Made by a program: the position numbers and the translations under genes. A stretch of DNA of 64,000 nt from Planctomycetota bacterium. GTDB taxonomy: Bacteria > Planctomycetota > Planctomycetia > Pirellulales > PNKZ01. The number at the start of each line of letters is the position of its first letter. Position 1 is the first letter of the stretch. The notes beneath the pieces were generated by a model. It did not search any database. It worked only from the letters and a program-made list of their open reading frames with translations, and had not been told where the DNA came from. The stretch lies in NCBI GenBank assembly GCA_018242585.1, contig JAFEBQ010000033.1, positions 1-64,000 on the forward strand, in the 5' to 3' direction. Positions 26,801 to 35,149 of this stretch are shown here, piece by piece.

Positions 26801-27354
26801 GGCGTGCGCTGGTACTTGATGTCGACGGTCACGAACGCGCGCGTTTGCAGCAACCGGCGAACGTCGTCGCTGACCTGGTGTGGGTCGTAGGGCCGGCCGG
26901 CGCGTGTCTTGATGTGGGGCGTGATCTTGATGATCGGCACGCCGTGATTGCCGAACACGCGAACGTCGGCCACCGTCTCGTCGCGGCGTGGCACCGCGCT
27001 ATCGGACGTCGGCGGGACGATCGGTCCCACACTGGGGCGGCCGTCATCGGGTGTTTCCGTGGCTTGGGAGCTAGCTGAATTGCCACCCAGCCCTTGCCGA
27101 TCGCGCAGCGACGGCTCGTTCGGGGCGTACGACGTCGGGGGCAAATCACCGACGGCGCTCGCCGGCTGGTTTTGTCCTGGCATACCGTAGCCTGAGCCAC
27201 CGTAGCCCTGTCCCTGCCCGCCATAGCCGGCGGGCGGTTGGAACGGCGTGCCATAGCCACCTTGCGCGCGCACTTCATGCCGGACGGCGAGCAGTAGCCC
27301 GACGCAGACGACACTGCTGGCCATGAAGTTCAGCATTCGAGTGCTGACTGGCAT
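23857..27354 (-). CDS. bamA: Outer membrane protein assembly factor BamA (Omp85) with large disordered insertion
   Basis: 1165 residues, against about 800 for E. coli BamA. Signal peptide, then a Gly/Tyr/Pro/Gln-rich stretch to about 125. Five POTRA domains follow at about 128-507, each with the x-x-G-N motif (VFGNHGVP, YVGNKVKE, FEGNQIAT, LVGNTKFS, IHGDNPRT). About 508-810 is low complexity: Gly/Asp-rich then repetitive Pro/Ala/Gln/Tyr. The beta-barrel is about 811-1165, with the conserved RGF motif in QTLRGFYFRG. It ends FFVGAMR, not in the usual aromatic. ATG 27354 is chosen for the signal peptide; ATG 27375 is possible. It inserts outer-membrane proteins; a diderm envelope is implied. Confidence 0.93.
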   Translation of the reverse strand: MPVSTRMLNFMASSVVCVGLLLAVRHEVRAQGGYGTPFQPPAGYGGQGQGYGGSGYGMPGQNQPASAVGDLPPTSYAPNEPSLRDRQGLGGNSASSQATETPDDGRPSVGPIVPPTSDSAVPRRDETVADVRVFGNHGVPIIKITPHIKTRAGRPYDPHQVSDDVRRLLQTRAFVTVDIKYQRTPEGGLIIIYQVVERPTLRYVRYVGNKVKERHLIKQSGLSAGDALDPYMVTEARKKIEEYYHNKGYTRARVTIVEGDKAGDRGAIFLINEGEKQRIWDVEFEGNQIATDARLKTQIKSKKPLLWIFKGELDRQKIDEDVDRLKTYYRGLGFFKARIGRELEFNDKHNWVTIRYVIDEGPRFKVNNVSLVGNTKFSLDDLNKDLRLKAGNYFDQGTMTGDIFAVKDKYGHIGYIYSDVEPELRFLEEPGTLDLVYHLEEGARYRIGRIEVRIHGDNPRTRRHTVMNRVSVRPGQIADIRMLRDSERRLKGSGLFMNKPAEGIEPKLTWGKPMDDMGGGGPGGQDGSASNNGPNGTGGPGGRTAHGGRGGYRGQSPDDDEEVWRPEPGCTDKVINVVVDGVWFDEPETVKGPVIVRAQSPQQGAFDDFSRRPMAASTAPATNNQGYPSSPYTAAAPTANAVQPAAYNQPYQAAPAYAQAPAPQRTNIPQGYPAAPTAAPAYQPPTNQLPAYQPPTATQAVYQAPMAGPANPYGSSAPTNATSTAVYAPAGQVPMGRTDPTAVQSAYSPAVQQVQYQQPGSNLAPTPYTGSAPVAPPPGYDTPGQLNPDGARNPIFGPVAPNPYQEQDQEVPVFIDVTEAQTGRVMVGAGVNSSSGLVGQITLDEQNFDIRRVPTSWEDIRSGTAFRGAGQQLRIQAMPGTQLSYYTATFREPYFLDTLVSFSLSGQFFNRYFQYWSEQRGGGTMGLGYQFTPDLQGQMKLRAESITVYNPTSPTPPELAAVLGTSELYTLRWDLIHDTRDSPFLPTQGHYINFAYEQAFAQFVYPRFTIDARQHFLLKQRADRSGRQTLTFMTNMGFTGDNTPMYENFFAGGYQTLRGFYFRGASPTDLGVQVGGKFMWVNTVEYMFPITSDDMIRGVAFCDFGTVEPTTEIRRSDFRVSPGLGLRLTIPAMGPAPIAVDFAAPITYMQGDMIQNVSFFVGAMR

Positions 27355-27753
27355 GTAGCGCGTTCCGTGGTGCATTTCGAGAGAGAGAGACAATCGCCAA
27401 TCGAACGCTCAGCCAGGCGGGCCGCCAGGTTCCGTGGAACCCGGCGGAGTGCTGAGGGAGCCCGATCGTTTCAGACAAGTGGAGAAGGGTAACAGGCTTT
27501 CGCGGCCGGCGCTGGCTCGTGGTGAGGAGCGCGACGACCGCCTGCCAGCCGACGGAGCAAGACAAGGGTTGGGCTTCGGCGGCTGGTTCTAGGGTGCGAG
27601 TAATACTGGAACCGACCTACAGCGACAAGGTCGAGTTGCTTTGCCGATCAAGATTTCCGCATCGCACCACCTCTTTGAGGGCAAGGTGTCGCGATCAGCC
27701 GCGGATTACGAGCCCGAAAGCTACTTGCTGGCAAAAAAAGTCGCGGCAGCTTG
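27355..27753. other. Intergenic region upstream of bamA
   Basis: About 400 bases between the bamA start and the ClpP-like gene stop, both leftward. No open frame with support. It should carry the bamA promoter. No terminator-like hairpin is obvious after the ClpP-like gene. Confidence 0.55.
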
Positions 27754-28326
27754 CTAGCGCTTGCGAGGCGACCGTCCCTTGGCGGGCGACGAACCGCGCA
27801 GCTCGGGCAAGATTTCGAGTGGGACGAGTTCCGCCACTCCGGCCGCGGCCATTTCCGCGCCGCCGACATAGCGACCAGGGTTCATCCAGGCGGTCATTTG
27901 CTCGAGCGAAACGCGAAATAGCTCAGCAAGGATTCGATCCATTTCCCCTTCTAGCAGCGCGAAATGGCGCGCCCATTCCGCCGCCTCGGCCAGGCCGACG
28001 CGCTCTTCGCTTTGCCATTTCATGGGATGAAACAGGCACACGCTAAATGGCGTGACCAGCCGGCGCCGGCACGCGGCCAGCGGCCAAAGCGCCGCCGAGG
28101 AACATTCGCCGGTAACGACCGCCGTGCCGCGCAGGCCACGCAACATCATGAGTGTCATCAACGACAAGCCAGCGTAAGGATTGCCGCCGGGTGAATCGAA
28201 GTAGATCAAGCACTCGCCGCCCGGTGGGACGTCCATGAACTGGGCGGCGACTTCCTGTTCGCGCTCGTTCAAATCGCCCATCAGGGCAATCTCAGGCAAC
28301 TCGGTTGGAGCGGGCTTGCGCGGCAT
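27754..28326 (-). CDS. ClpP/crotonase-fold protein, degenerate catalytic triad
   Basis: 190 residues, ClpP length. Core motifs: FDSPGGNPYAG (oxyanion-side loop, ClpP NSPGG), GECSSAALWPL with Ser77 aligned to the ClpP nucleophile, and VCLFHPMKW with His100 aligned to the catalytic His. The third member, the Asp of the ClpP motif before RF(L/M)S, aligns with Gly in MNPGRYVGG. So it is an SDH-type ClpP relative whose peptidase activity is doubtful. A Lys/Arg-rich tail follows. hflX lies 198 bases upstream on the same strand. Confidence 0.8.
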   Translation of the reverse strand: MPRKPAPTELPEIALMGDLNEREQEVAAQFMDVPPGGECLIYFDSPGGNPYAGLSLMTLMMLRGLRGTAVVTGECSSAALWPLAACRRRLVTPFSVCLFHPMKWQSEERVGLAEAAEWARHFALLEGEMDRILAELFRVSLEQMTAWMNPGRYVGGAEMAAAGVAELVPLEILPELRGSSPAKGRSPRKR

Positions 28327-28524
28327 GCGGAAAGTTTTCTAGCGAAGGAATTCGATCGACGACGATTGATTCTTAACATGGAAGCGATCGCGACAAACAC
28401 CTCTCCCTCACAGGGACGGGCAGGGAGGAGGGTAAATGCGTCGCGAGCCATTTACCTTATGATCCATCGCGCGGCGCGAAGCAACCCTTCTCCCGCTGGT
28501 AGCAGGGTTTCACCAGGGAATGTT

Positions 28525-29859
28525 CTACGAGGCCGCGCGATCGAACGATTCCATGGTATGCGTCGTTTGCACCACGCCGCTGGTGTGCGGCCGGACTTGC
28601 GCGCCGAACCGCATCACCGCGTGGGCGTGCTGCTCGGGCAAGCGACAGTGAATCACGACGTTTTCCGTGCCATAACGGCTGGAAAGAACCTCGCCGTGGG
28701 CGGCTAGATAGGCCAGCGTGCGGCCGTCGCCGACCGGGACTTCGACCTCGACGTTGAGGAACGATCGGCTCAGGGCGTCGCTCACCGCGAGGGCCAACTG
28801 GTCCATCCCCTGGCCGCCGCGAGCACTGACCGGCACCGCGTGCGGATAGCGCTGTATCAAGGCATCGAGCCGCGAGCGATCGGTCAAGCCGTCGATCTTG
28901 TTCAATACCAGCAGCGTGTCCTTGGCCTGAATGCCCAGTTCCTCGATCACGTGATAAACCGCGGTGATCTGCTCAAACACGGCCGGGTTGGCGGCGTCGG
29001 CCACGTGCAACAGGAGGTTCGCTTGGCGTGTTTCCTCGAGCGTGGCGCGGAAGCTGGCGATCAAATGGTGCGGCAAATCGCGAATGAACCCGACCGTGTC
29101 GCTCAGCAGCACCGGCCCCCAGCCGGGCAGTTGCCAGCGGCGGGTCCGCGTGTCAAGCGTGGCGAACAGCATGTCCTTGGCCAACACGCCGGCGTCGGTT
29201 AGCACGTTCATCAACGTGCTCTTGCCGGCATTGGTGTAACCGACCAGCGAGACGGTCATGTGATCGTGCCGCGCGGCCACTTGCCGCTCGCGCCGGCGTT
29301 CGACGCCGCGCATTTCGGTCTTCAATTCGTGGATGCGATGCTCGACCAGCCGGCGGTCTTCTTCGAGCTGCTTTTCACCAGGGCCGCGCATGCCGATACC
29401 GGCCTTGATACGCGACAAGTGGGTCCACATCCGCTTCAACCGCGGCAGCGCGTACTGCAATTGCGCCAATTCGACCGCCAGACACGCTTCGTAGGTCCGC
29501 GCCCGGGAAGCGAAGATGTCGAGAATCAATTGCGTCCGGTCGATGACTCGGCACTTGACCAGCTTTTCCAGGTTGCGACCCTGGGCCGGGTTCAAGTCGT
29601 TATCGAAAATCACCACGTCGGCTTCGGTTTGATCGCACAGATCGCGAAGTTCTTCGGCCTTGCCGCGCCCCAAGTACGTGGTGGCGTCGGGAGCTTCGCG
29701 TCGCTGAGTGAGCCGCCCCACAATCTTGGCCCCGGCGCTTTCGGCCAGCCCGGCCAACTCTTCGAGGGGTTCCGCTTCGATCGGTTGGCCGTCGAGGGAC
29801 ACACCGACCAGTACCGCCGCTTCGCTGACAATGCCTTTGGCTCGACTGGGATCAATCAC
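28525..29859 (-). CDS. hflX: GTPase HflX
   Basis: Ribosome-binding GTPase involved in rescue and splitting of stalled ribosomes. 444 residues from GTG 29859 (GGAG eleven bases upstream); a GTG 15 codons earlier is possible. The N-terminal HflX domain has ATTYLGRGKAEEL and FDNDLNPAQGRNLEK; the linker helix RIKAGIGMRGPGEKQLEEDR is family-specific. The G domain shows G1 GYTNAGKST, G3 DTVGFIRDLPHHLI and G4 NKID. Complete and typical in length. Confidence 0.96.
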   Translation of the reverse strand: MIDPSRAKGIVSEAAVLVGVSLDGQPIEAEPLEELAGLAESAGAKIVGRLTQRREAPDATTYLGRGKAEELRDLCDQTEADVVIFDNDLNPAQGRNLEKLVKCRVIDRTQLILDIFASRARTYEACLAVELAQLQYALPRLKRMWTHLSRIKAGIGMRGPGEKQLEEDRRLVEHRIHELKTEMRGVERRRERQVAARHDHMTVSLVGYTNAGKSTLMNVLTDAGVLAKDMLFATLDTRTRRWQLPGWGPVLLSDTVGFIRDLPHHLIASFRATLEETRQANLLLHVADAANPAVFEQITAVYHVIEELGIQAKDTLLVLNKIDGLTDRSRLDALIQRYPHAVPVSARGGQGMDQLALAVSDALSRSFLNVEVEVPVGDGRTLAYLAAHGEVLSSRYGTENVVIHCRLPEQHAHAVMRFGAQVRPHTSGVVQTTHTMESFDRAAS

Positions 29860-30248
29860 GTGATGGTTTTCTCCGTGGCCAGCGCCGCACCGGTTCCGAT
29901 CCACTGAACCGTTGGGGGCGCAAACACCCTGTTGGGGTCTCTATTTGAAGTATAGCTTGCCTGGCAAATCGGAGATACGTGGCAATTTGCGGCGTATCTC
30001 GAAGCCTGGGCGATGGCACATGAGCGTTTCGGACGCTGCGCCGCGTTCCCTGAAGACTGCCAATTGAGGGAAAGGTTCGAGCAATTCACGCTGTCGAAAC
30101 CGTAAACGCTAGCGGCACGGCGATACCGAACCCGCATTTACACACCCCGGCAATCAACTAGAATACCGCCCCGCAATTGCGCCACGGGGGCCGTTAGGAC
30201 ACCGTGGACGAATGGATTTTGCCGCGTCGAAGACCAGGGATGGTGCCG
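29860..30248. other. Divergent intergenic region hflX / sugar cassette
   Basis: About 390 bases with no supported gene. It holds the hflX promoter and the promoter of the rightward glycan cassette. A GTG at 30204 could extend the GT2 gene by 15 codons. Confidence 0.55.
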
Positions 30249-31100
30249 ATGTCTACCGATCGCTCCGCGCAGCCGCAACTTGCTCCGCACGTCGTGCGGC
30301 TGCGCCGGCCCACCGACCATGAGCTGACGTTGATTATCCCCGCCTACAACGAAGAGCAGCGTCTACGCCCGACGCTCGAAACGCTGACCGGGTTCCTCGA
30401 TCGGCAAGGGATCGACTATCGCGTCGTCGTGGTCGACGACGGCAGTTCGGACGGCACGGCTCACGTGTCGGACGATTTCGGCCCACGCTGTTCGACACTA
30501 CGATTGCCCGAGAATCAAGGCAAAGGAGCCGCGGTGCGCCAGGGATTGCTGGCCGCCACCGGGCGGATCGTCGGCTTTACCGACGCCGATTTGCCCTATG
30601 ACTTGAATAACCTGATCACCGCCTATCGCATCCTGGATCGTGAAGAGTGCGAGGTGGTTTTTGGTGCTCGCGACTTGAACGGCGCGGCCCAGTTGGCGCC
30701 ACGCAAGCTGACTCGCCGCATCGCCACGACCGTCTTCAGCAAGATCGTCGCCACGCTGATCTCGCGTGAGGTGACCGACACGCAGTGCGGCTTGAAGCTG
30801 TTCAGCCGGGCCGCGGCCTACGACATTTTCAGCCTGGCGAGCGTGAATGGTTTCGCCTTTGACGTCGAAGTGGTCTTCCTGACGCAACACCTGCGGATTC
30901 CGTTCAAGCGGATTCCGGTCACGCTGGTCAACGAGTATTCTACCACGCTGTCATTGACGCGGCATTCGATTCCCATGCTCCTGGACGCCGTGAAGGTTTG
31001 GGGCCGCCACTTGTGCCGCCCGGCGATTCACCGCCAGAGCACGATCGAAAAGCCCGCGGTTACCGTGCCGGCCGAGACGCGGCAGCGTCGGTCGGCCTAG
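30249..31100 (+). CDS. Glycosyltransferase family 2, dolichyl-phosphate-glucose-synthase-like
   Basis: 283 residues from ATG 30249 (CAGGGATGG upstream); ATG 30240 or GTG 30204 are possible. GT-A fold with LTLIIPAYNEE, VVVDDGSSDGT, NQGKGAAVRQGLLA and the metal-binding DADLPYD. The segment VTDTQCGLKLFSR followed by GFAFDVEV is typical of polyprenyl/dolichyl-phosphate glucosyltransferases. No C-terminal membrane helix. It probably charges a polyprenyl phosphate with a sugar for the GT39 enzyme two genes later. First gene of the cassette, 18 bases before the deacetylase gene. Confidence 0.88.
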   Translation: MSTDRSAQPQLAPHVVRLRRPTDHELTLIIPAYNEEQRLRPTLETLTGFLDRQGIDYRVVVVDDGSSDGTAHVSDDFGPRCSTLRLPENQGKGAAVRQGLLAATGRIVGFTDADLPYDLNNLITAYRILDREECEVVFGARDLNGAAQLAPRKLTRRIATTVFSKIVATLISREVTDTQCGLKLFSRAAAYDIFSLASVNGFAFDVEVVFLTQHLRIPFKRIPVTLVNEYSTTLSLTRHSIPMLLDAVKVWGRHLCRPAIHRQSTIEKPAVTVPAETRQRRSA

Positions 31101-31118
31101 CCCGAGACTCAACGCATC

Positions 31119-32087
31119 ATGAAATCGGCCACCAAGGATGTTCGCGCTCGGCTCGTGTTTCATGCCGACGATTTTGGGCTGAATGGCGCGGTTGACCAGG
31201 GGATTCTCGATTCATTTCGCCACGGCCTGCTGACCAGCGCGTCGATCCTGGCCAACGGCCCGACGGCAGCGCTGAACGTGCCCAAGCTGCGAGCATTGGC
31301 CGACAGCGGCATGCCGAGCGCCGGCGTGGCTGGCGAGATGCGCACCACGCTGAGCGACACTCGCGAACCGTTTGACATCGGCGTTCATTTGAACCTGACC
31401 CAGGGAAAGCCGGTGACCGGGGCCAAGTTTCCGGCCGAGTTGCTCGACGAACAAGGTTGCTTCCCCGGGATTGGCGCGTTGTTCCTGCGGCTGTGGGGGA
31501 CGGGCGACCGGTATCGCCGGCCGATCAGCGCCGAGCTGACCGCGCAAATCGAAACCGTGGTTGGCCTGGGCATTCAGCCCTCGCACGTCAACGGGCATCA
31601 ATACATCGAACTGATTCCGGCCGTGAGTGACGCGCTGCCAGGCGTCCTCGAACGATTTGGAATCTCGATCGTACGTCTGCCACTCGAACGCCGCGCCTTG
31701 GCGGCGATTCTCTGCTCGCGCGGCTTGCCGGCCTGGCTCTTGGCCCAGGTCAAGCGGCACTATGCCCGAGGATTTGCCAAGCGTGTGCGGCGGCAAGGCT
31801 GGCGGCACGCCGACAGCTACTTCGGCACGGCACACGCCGGGCAGATCACGCTGCCAGTGTTGCAGACCTGGCTTGATGAACCGGCGCGCGAACAATTGAT
31901 CGAGATTGGCATTCACCCCGGCGCGGCTGCTTCGTCGGCCGAGCCTGCCGACCATCCCTGGCACGACGCCTTGGCCGACGATCGCCCACGCGAGCAGCAA
32001 CTGCTCTGCTCGGTGAGAGTGGCCGATTACCTGGCGCGCCAGCAACTCGCGCTCGGCCGGCTGCGCTCGTCGGCCAAAGCCGCGTAG
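31119..32087 (+). CDS. ChbG/HpnK (YdjC) family carbohydrate deacetylase
   Basis: 322 residues. The metal site motif LVFHADDFGLNGAVDQGI is at the N-terminus; DIGVHLNLTQGKPV and PSHVNGHQYIELIP supply the conserved histidines. The C-terminus has EIGIHPGAA. The family removes acetyl groups from sugars (chitobiose in ChbG; HpnK is linked to hopanoid glycans). Here, between a lipid-sugar GT2 and a GT39, it most probably deacetylates a lipid-linked amino sugar. It starts 18 bases after the GT2 stop. Confidence 0.9.
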   Translation: MKSATKDVRARLVFHADDFGLNGAVDQGILDSFRHGLLTSASILANGPTAALNVPKLRALADSGMPSAGVAGEMRTTLSDTREPFDIGVHLNLTQGKPVTGAKFPAELLDEQGCFPGIGALFLRLWGTGDRYRRPISAELTAQIETVVGLGIQPSHVNGHQYIELIPAVSDALPGVLERFGISIVRLPLERRALAAILCSRGLPAWLLAQVKRHYARGFAKRVRRQGWRHADSYFGTAHAGQITLPVLQTWLDEPAREQLIEIGIHPGAAASSAEPADHPWHDALADDRPREQQLLCSVRVADYLARQQLALGRLRSSAKAA

Positions 32088-32389
32088 CCGTCATTTCCAG
32101 GTTTGTCGTGCCGTTTCGTGTAGGGTGCACTCCGTGCACCTTATCTTCGCGATGCAAGCATATTCGCTTGGCGCATTGCCAAATGGCCTGCGGCGCACAA
32201 ATAAGGTGCACAGAGTGCACCCTACAGCAGGAATTCGCATTGGCAGCTCGATAGCAGCTAGCATGATTGCCTGGCGGGCGACAGCGAGTCGGCTAGTCTG
32301 GTTTTTTTTCGCGGTGTATAAGACACCCGCTGTGGTATTCCCAGGACGGCGCAGTTCGCGCCGTCGATGCCAAGGATGGCGCGCCGGCG
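32088..32389. other. Intergenic region with 25-bp inverted repeat
   Basis: 302 bases inside the sugar cassette, with no gene. The main content is the palindromic element at 32120-32225. The remainder may contain a second promoter for the GT39 gene. Confidence 0.65.
32120..32225. repeat. Long inverted repeat, GTAGGGTGCAC type
   Basis: Arms 32120-32144 and 32201-32225 are 25 bases each with a single mismatch, separated by 56 bases. Each arm itself contains GTGCAC palindromes. An RNA from here would form a very stable cruciform-like hairpin. The arms look like a mobile intergenic repeat, not a simple terminator (no T-run). Confidence 0.92.
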
Positions 32390-34087
32390 ATGGATCGCAT
32401 TCGTAAGTTTTTCAATCGTGATTCCGAGGCGTGGGGGCCGTTGCTGCTGGTGGCCCTGACGCTGGCGGTTTACGTCTATCGGCTCGACGCGCTAAGCATT
32501 CGCGGCGAGGAGTCGCGCCGCATCACGATCACGCACGAGATGCTCAACAGCGGCAACTGGTTTGAAATCCGCGACGAGGGGCAACTGTTCCTCGAACGCC
32601 CGCCGCTGTGCAACTGGGTCATCGGTTGGGGCATTCTGGCGTTGGGCGACGATCGACAATTCGCCGTTCGACTGCCGTCGGTCTTATCGACGCTGATCAT
32701 GGCCTTGGTGGTCTATGGCTGCGCGCGGACGTGGCAATCGCGACTGGGCGCGCTGACCGCCGGCATGGCCTGGCTCACCATGGGGCAGGTGCTGCAGATT
32801 GGCCGGCTGGCCGAGAATGACTCGCTGATGACGGTCACGCTCGGCTCGGCGATTCTCTGCTGGGAGTGCGGCTACCGCGTCGGTTGGCGACCGAGCGTGA
32901 CGTGGAGCGTCGGCTACGCGCTGACCGGGCTGGCCACCTTGGCCAAGGGGATCCAAGGGCCGGTTTATTTCCTGGCCTGCACTGGTTTCTATCTGCTGTT
33001 CATTCGCCGTGATTGGCGATTCTTCTTCTCGCGGGCGCACGCGATCGGACTGTTGGCGTTCGCCGCCACGCTCAGCGTCTGGCAAGTTCCTTACCTGCTG
33101 ATGCTCGGCTGGGACGTGACGTATCTGACCTGGACGCGCGAAATTCTCAAGAAGACGACGATCACCGAGTGGGGGCCGCTGCTCGGGCATATGACGGCGT
33201 ATCCATTCGAAGTCTTTGGCTCGATGTTGCCCTGGTCGGCGCTGCTGCTGTGGTTTGCCCAGCCGCGATTTCGTCGTGAATTGCCTATCCAGGTGAAACC
33301 TGCGATTCAGTTCTTGGTTTGCTCGTTCTTGATCACATTCCCCAGCGTGTGGCTTGCGCAGGCCGCGCGTCCGCGCTACTTCATGCCGCTAATGCCTTGC
33401 ATGGCGGTGTTGGTGGGACTAGTGGTCGATCAACTATTCGCCCGCGATCAACGGACGGGCGACTTGCGCCCCTGGCGGGTGACGGCACGCACGCTCGGCG
33501 TCACGTCGGCCCTAGTGGGCGTGGTGACCCTCATCGTCTCGTTGTTGCCGATGGATCTCTCGCTGACTACTCCCTGGTATTTCGGCGTGGCCTTCGCGCT
33601 CTTGGCGCTTGGCTGCGGCGCGCTGGTCTGGCAAGCGGGCAACCGCTCGACGATGACGAGCGTCGGCTCGATGGTCGTCGCGGTCGCGCTGTTGTTTGGC
33701 ATGGGCTACAACCTGCTCTTGGTGAATTTCTACCGCTCGGTGACCAACGACGCCGAGGCATCGATCGTCGAGTTCCGCGACCATTTGCCGCCGAATACCC
33801 GGCTGGTGAGTATTGGCGGCGTGCATCACTTGTTCCGCTACCATTTGCGTCGGCCGGTCGAGCGCGTGGAAATCACTGACGCGGCCCGCGAGAGGTTTGA
33901 ATACTTCTGCTTCGATCGGCCGGAGCTTGCGGTCAAGCTGGATTTTGGTTTCGCCTGGGAGCCGGTCTGCGAAATAAACTGCGATCGGCACCTTGCGAAG
34001 CAACCGAAGGACGTGGTGATCATCGGCCGACGGCTGCCCGACGCGCGAACCGCCAGCGCCGCAACCGAAGCAACTGTGCCGAAATAG
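32390..34087 (+). CDS. GT39/ArnT-like polyprenyl-phosphate-sugar transferase (membrane)
   Basis: 565 residues, integral GT-C membrane protein with about ten to twelve hydrophobic segments (LLLVALTLAVYVYRL, IMALVVYGCA and others). The first periplasmic loop has the acidic IRGEESRRITITHEML and NWFEIRDEGQLFLERPPL, the pattern of PMT/ArnT-family enzymes. A soluble C-terminal domain begins near residue 455. Such enzymes transfer sugar from a polyprenyl phosphate to lipid A, protein or glycan outside the inner membrane. It is 51 bases upstream of the second GT2 gene. Confidence 0.88.
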   Translation: MDRIRKFFNRDSEAWGPLLLVALTLAVYVYRLDALSIRGEESRRITITHEMLNSGNWFEIRDEGQLFLERPPLCNWVIGWGILALGDDRQFAVRLPSVLSTLIMALVVYGCARTWQSRLGALTAGMAWLTMGQVLQIGRLAENDSLMTVTLGSAILCWECGYRVGWRPSVTWSVGYALTGLATLAKGIQGPVYFLACTGFYLLFIRRDWRFFFSRAHAIGLLAFAATLSVWQVPYLLMLGWDVTYLTWTREILKKTTITEWGPLLGHMTAYPFEVFGSMLPWSALLLWFAQPRFRRELPIQVKPAIQFLVCSFLITFPSVWLAQAARPRYFMPLMPCMAVLVGLVVDQLFARDQRTGDLRPWRVTARTLGVTSALVGVVTLIVSLLPMDLSLTTPWYFGVAFALLALGCGALVWQAGNRSTMTSVGSMVVAVALLFGMGYNLLLVNFYRSVTNDAEASIVEFRDHLPPNTRLVSIGGVHHLFRYHLRRPVERVEITDAARERFEYFCFDRPELAVKLDFGFAWEPVCEINCDRHLAKQPKDVVIIGRRLPDARTASAATEATVPK

Positions 34088-34138
34088 TTCAGTCGAGCAT
34101 TGTCCTAGCGATTAGACAAAAATCACAGTTAGCCAGCC

Positions 34139-35149
34139 ATGACGGCCACGACCTTTACCACGGTGCCTGACGACGCGACCACCGCTCGCGCGCCGAACGC
34201 CAGCCCGTCGCGATTGTCAATCGTGATTCCGGTCTATCGTGGTGCGCTGACCGTTGAACCGTTGGTTCACAAGCTGATCGAGCATTTGGACCAGGCGTAT
34301 CAACTGGAAATCGTGCTGGTCAACGACGCCAGCCCCGATCAATCGGCCGACGTCTGCCGGCGACTGTCGATGACCTTGCCGCAAGTTAAGTTCGTCAACC
34401 TGTCGCGCAATTTCAGCGAACACAACGCCGTGATGGCGGGCCTGAATCACTGCTGGGGCGACTACGCCGTGATCATGGACGACGATTTTCAGAATCCGCC
34501 CAGCGAAGTCATTAAGCTGGTCGATGAGATTCGCCGCGGCTACGACGTCGTCTTCGCACAATATGAAAGCAAGCGACATCACCCGTTGCGCAATTTGGGA
34601 AGCTGGTTCAACAATCAAGTGGCCAGCATCTTGCTGCGCAAGCCCAAGGATCTGTACCTCTCGTCGTTCAAGGCGGTGAATCGCTTCCTGATCGACGAGA
34701 TCATCAAGTACCAGGGGCCCTATCCGTACGTCGACGGTTTGATTCTGCGCTGCACCAACAGTTGGTCGCGCGTGACGGTCGAGCACGATTCGCGGCAAGT
34801 CGGCAAGAGTGGCTACACGATGACCAAGCTGGTCAGTCTGTGGCTGAATATGTTCACCAACTTTTCGATCCTGCCGCTGCGTTTGGCGTCATGCTTGGGC
34901 TTCTTGTTTGCAATCATTGGTTTACTGATTGCGATCTACGCGGTCATTGATCGCTTTATCGACCCTCAAATGCCCTCGGGCTGGGCGTCGTTGATGGTCT
35001 CGATTCTGATCACCAGCGGCGTACAATTATTCGCGCTGGGGACGATTGGCGAATACCTGGGGCGACTCTTCCTCAAGGACAATGGCCAGCCCCAGTTTGT
35101 CGTCCGTGAACGTGTGAACTGCGAACTCAAACCGCGAGCGCGAACGTGA
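34139..35149 (+). CDS. Glycosyltransferase family 2 with two C-terminal membrane helices (ArnC/GtrB/DPM1-like)
   Basis: 336 residues. GT-A motifs LSIVIPVYRGALTVEPL, LVNDASPDQS, LSRNFSEHNAVMAG and the metal site MDDDFQNPP. Two C-terminal transmembrane helices (LGFLFAIIGLLIAIYAVI and SLMVSILITSGVQLFALG) and the GTIGEYLGRLF end are standard for ArnC/GtrB enzymes, which load sugars on undecaprenyl phosphate. Its last four bases overlap the start of the epimerase gene, so the two are translationally coupled. Confidence 0.92.
   Translation: MTATTFTTVPDDATTARAPNASPSRLSIVIPVYRGALTVEPLVHKLIEHLDQAYQLEIVLVNDASPDQSADVCRRLSMTLPQVKFVNLSRNFSEHNAVMAGLNHCWGDYAVIMDDDFQNPPSEVIKLVDEIRRGYDVVFAQYESKRHHPLRNLGSWFNNQVASILLRKPKDLYLSSFKAVNRFLIDEIIKYQGPYPYVDGLILRCTNSWSRVTVEHDSRQVGKSGYTMTKLVSLWLNMFTNFSILPLRLASCLGFLFAIIGLLIAIYAVIDRFIDPQMPSGWASLMVSILITSGVQLFALGTIGEYLGRLFLKDNGQPQFVVRERVNCELKPRART

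Noticed and set aside
25258-27078. Plus-strand open frame of 606 codons
   Set aside because: Antisense to bamA; the bamA frame has clear POTRA motifs.
28390-28520. Possible palindromic repeat between the ClpP-like gene and hflX
   Set aside because: CCTCTCCCTC and GGGAGGAGGG words are there, but I could not align convincing arms.
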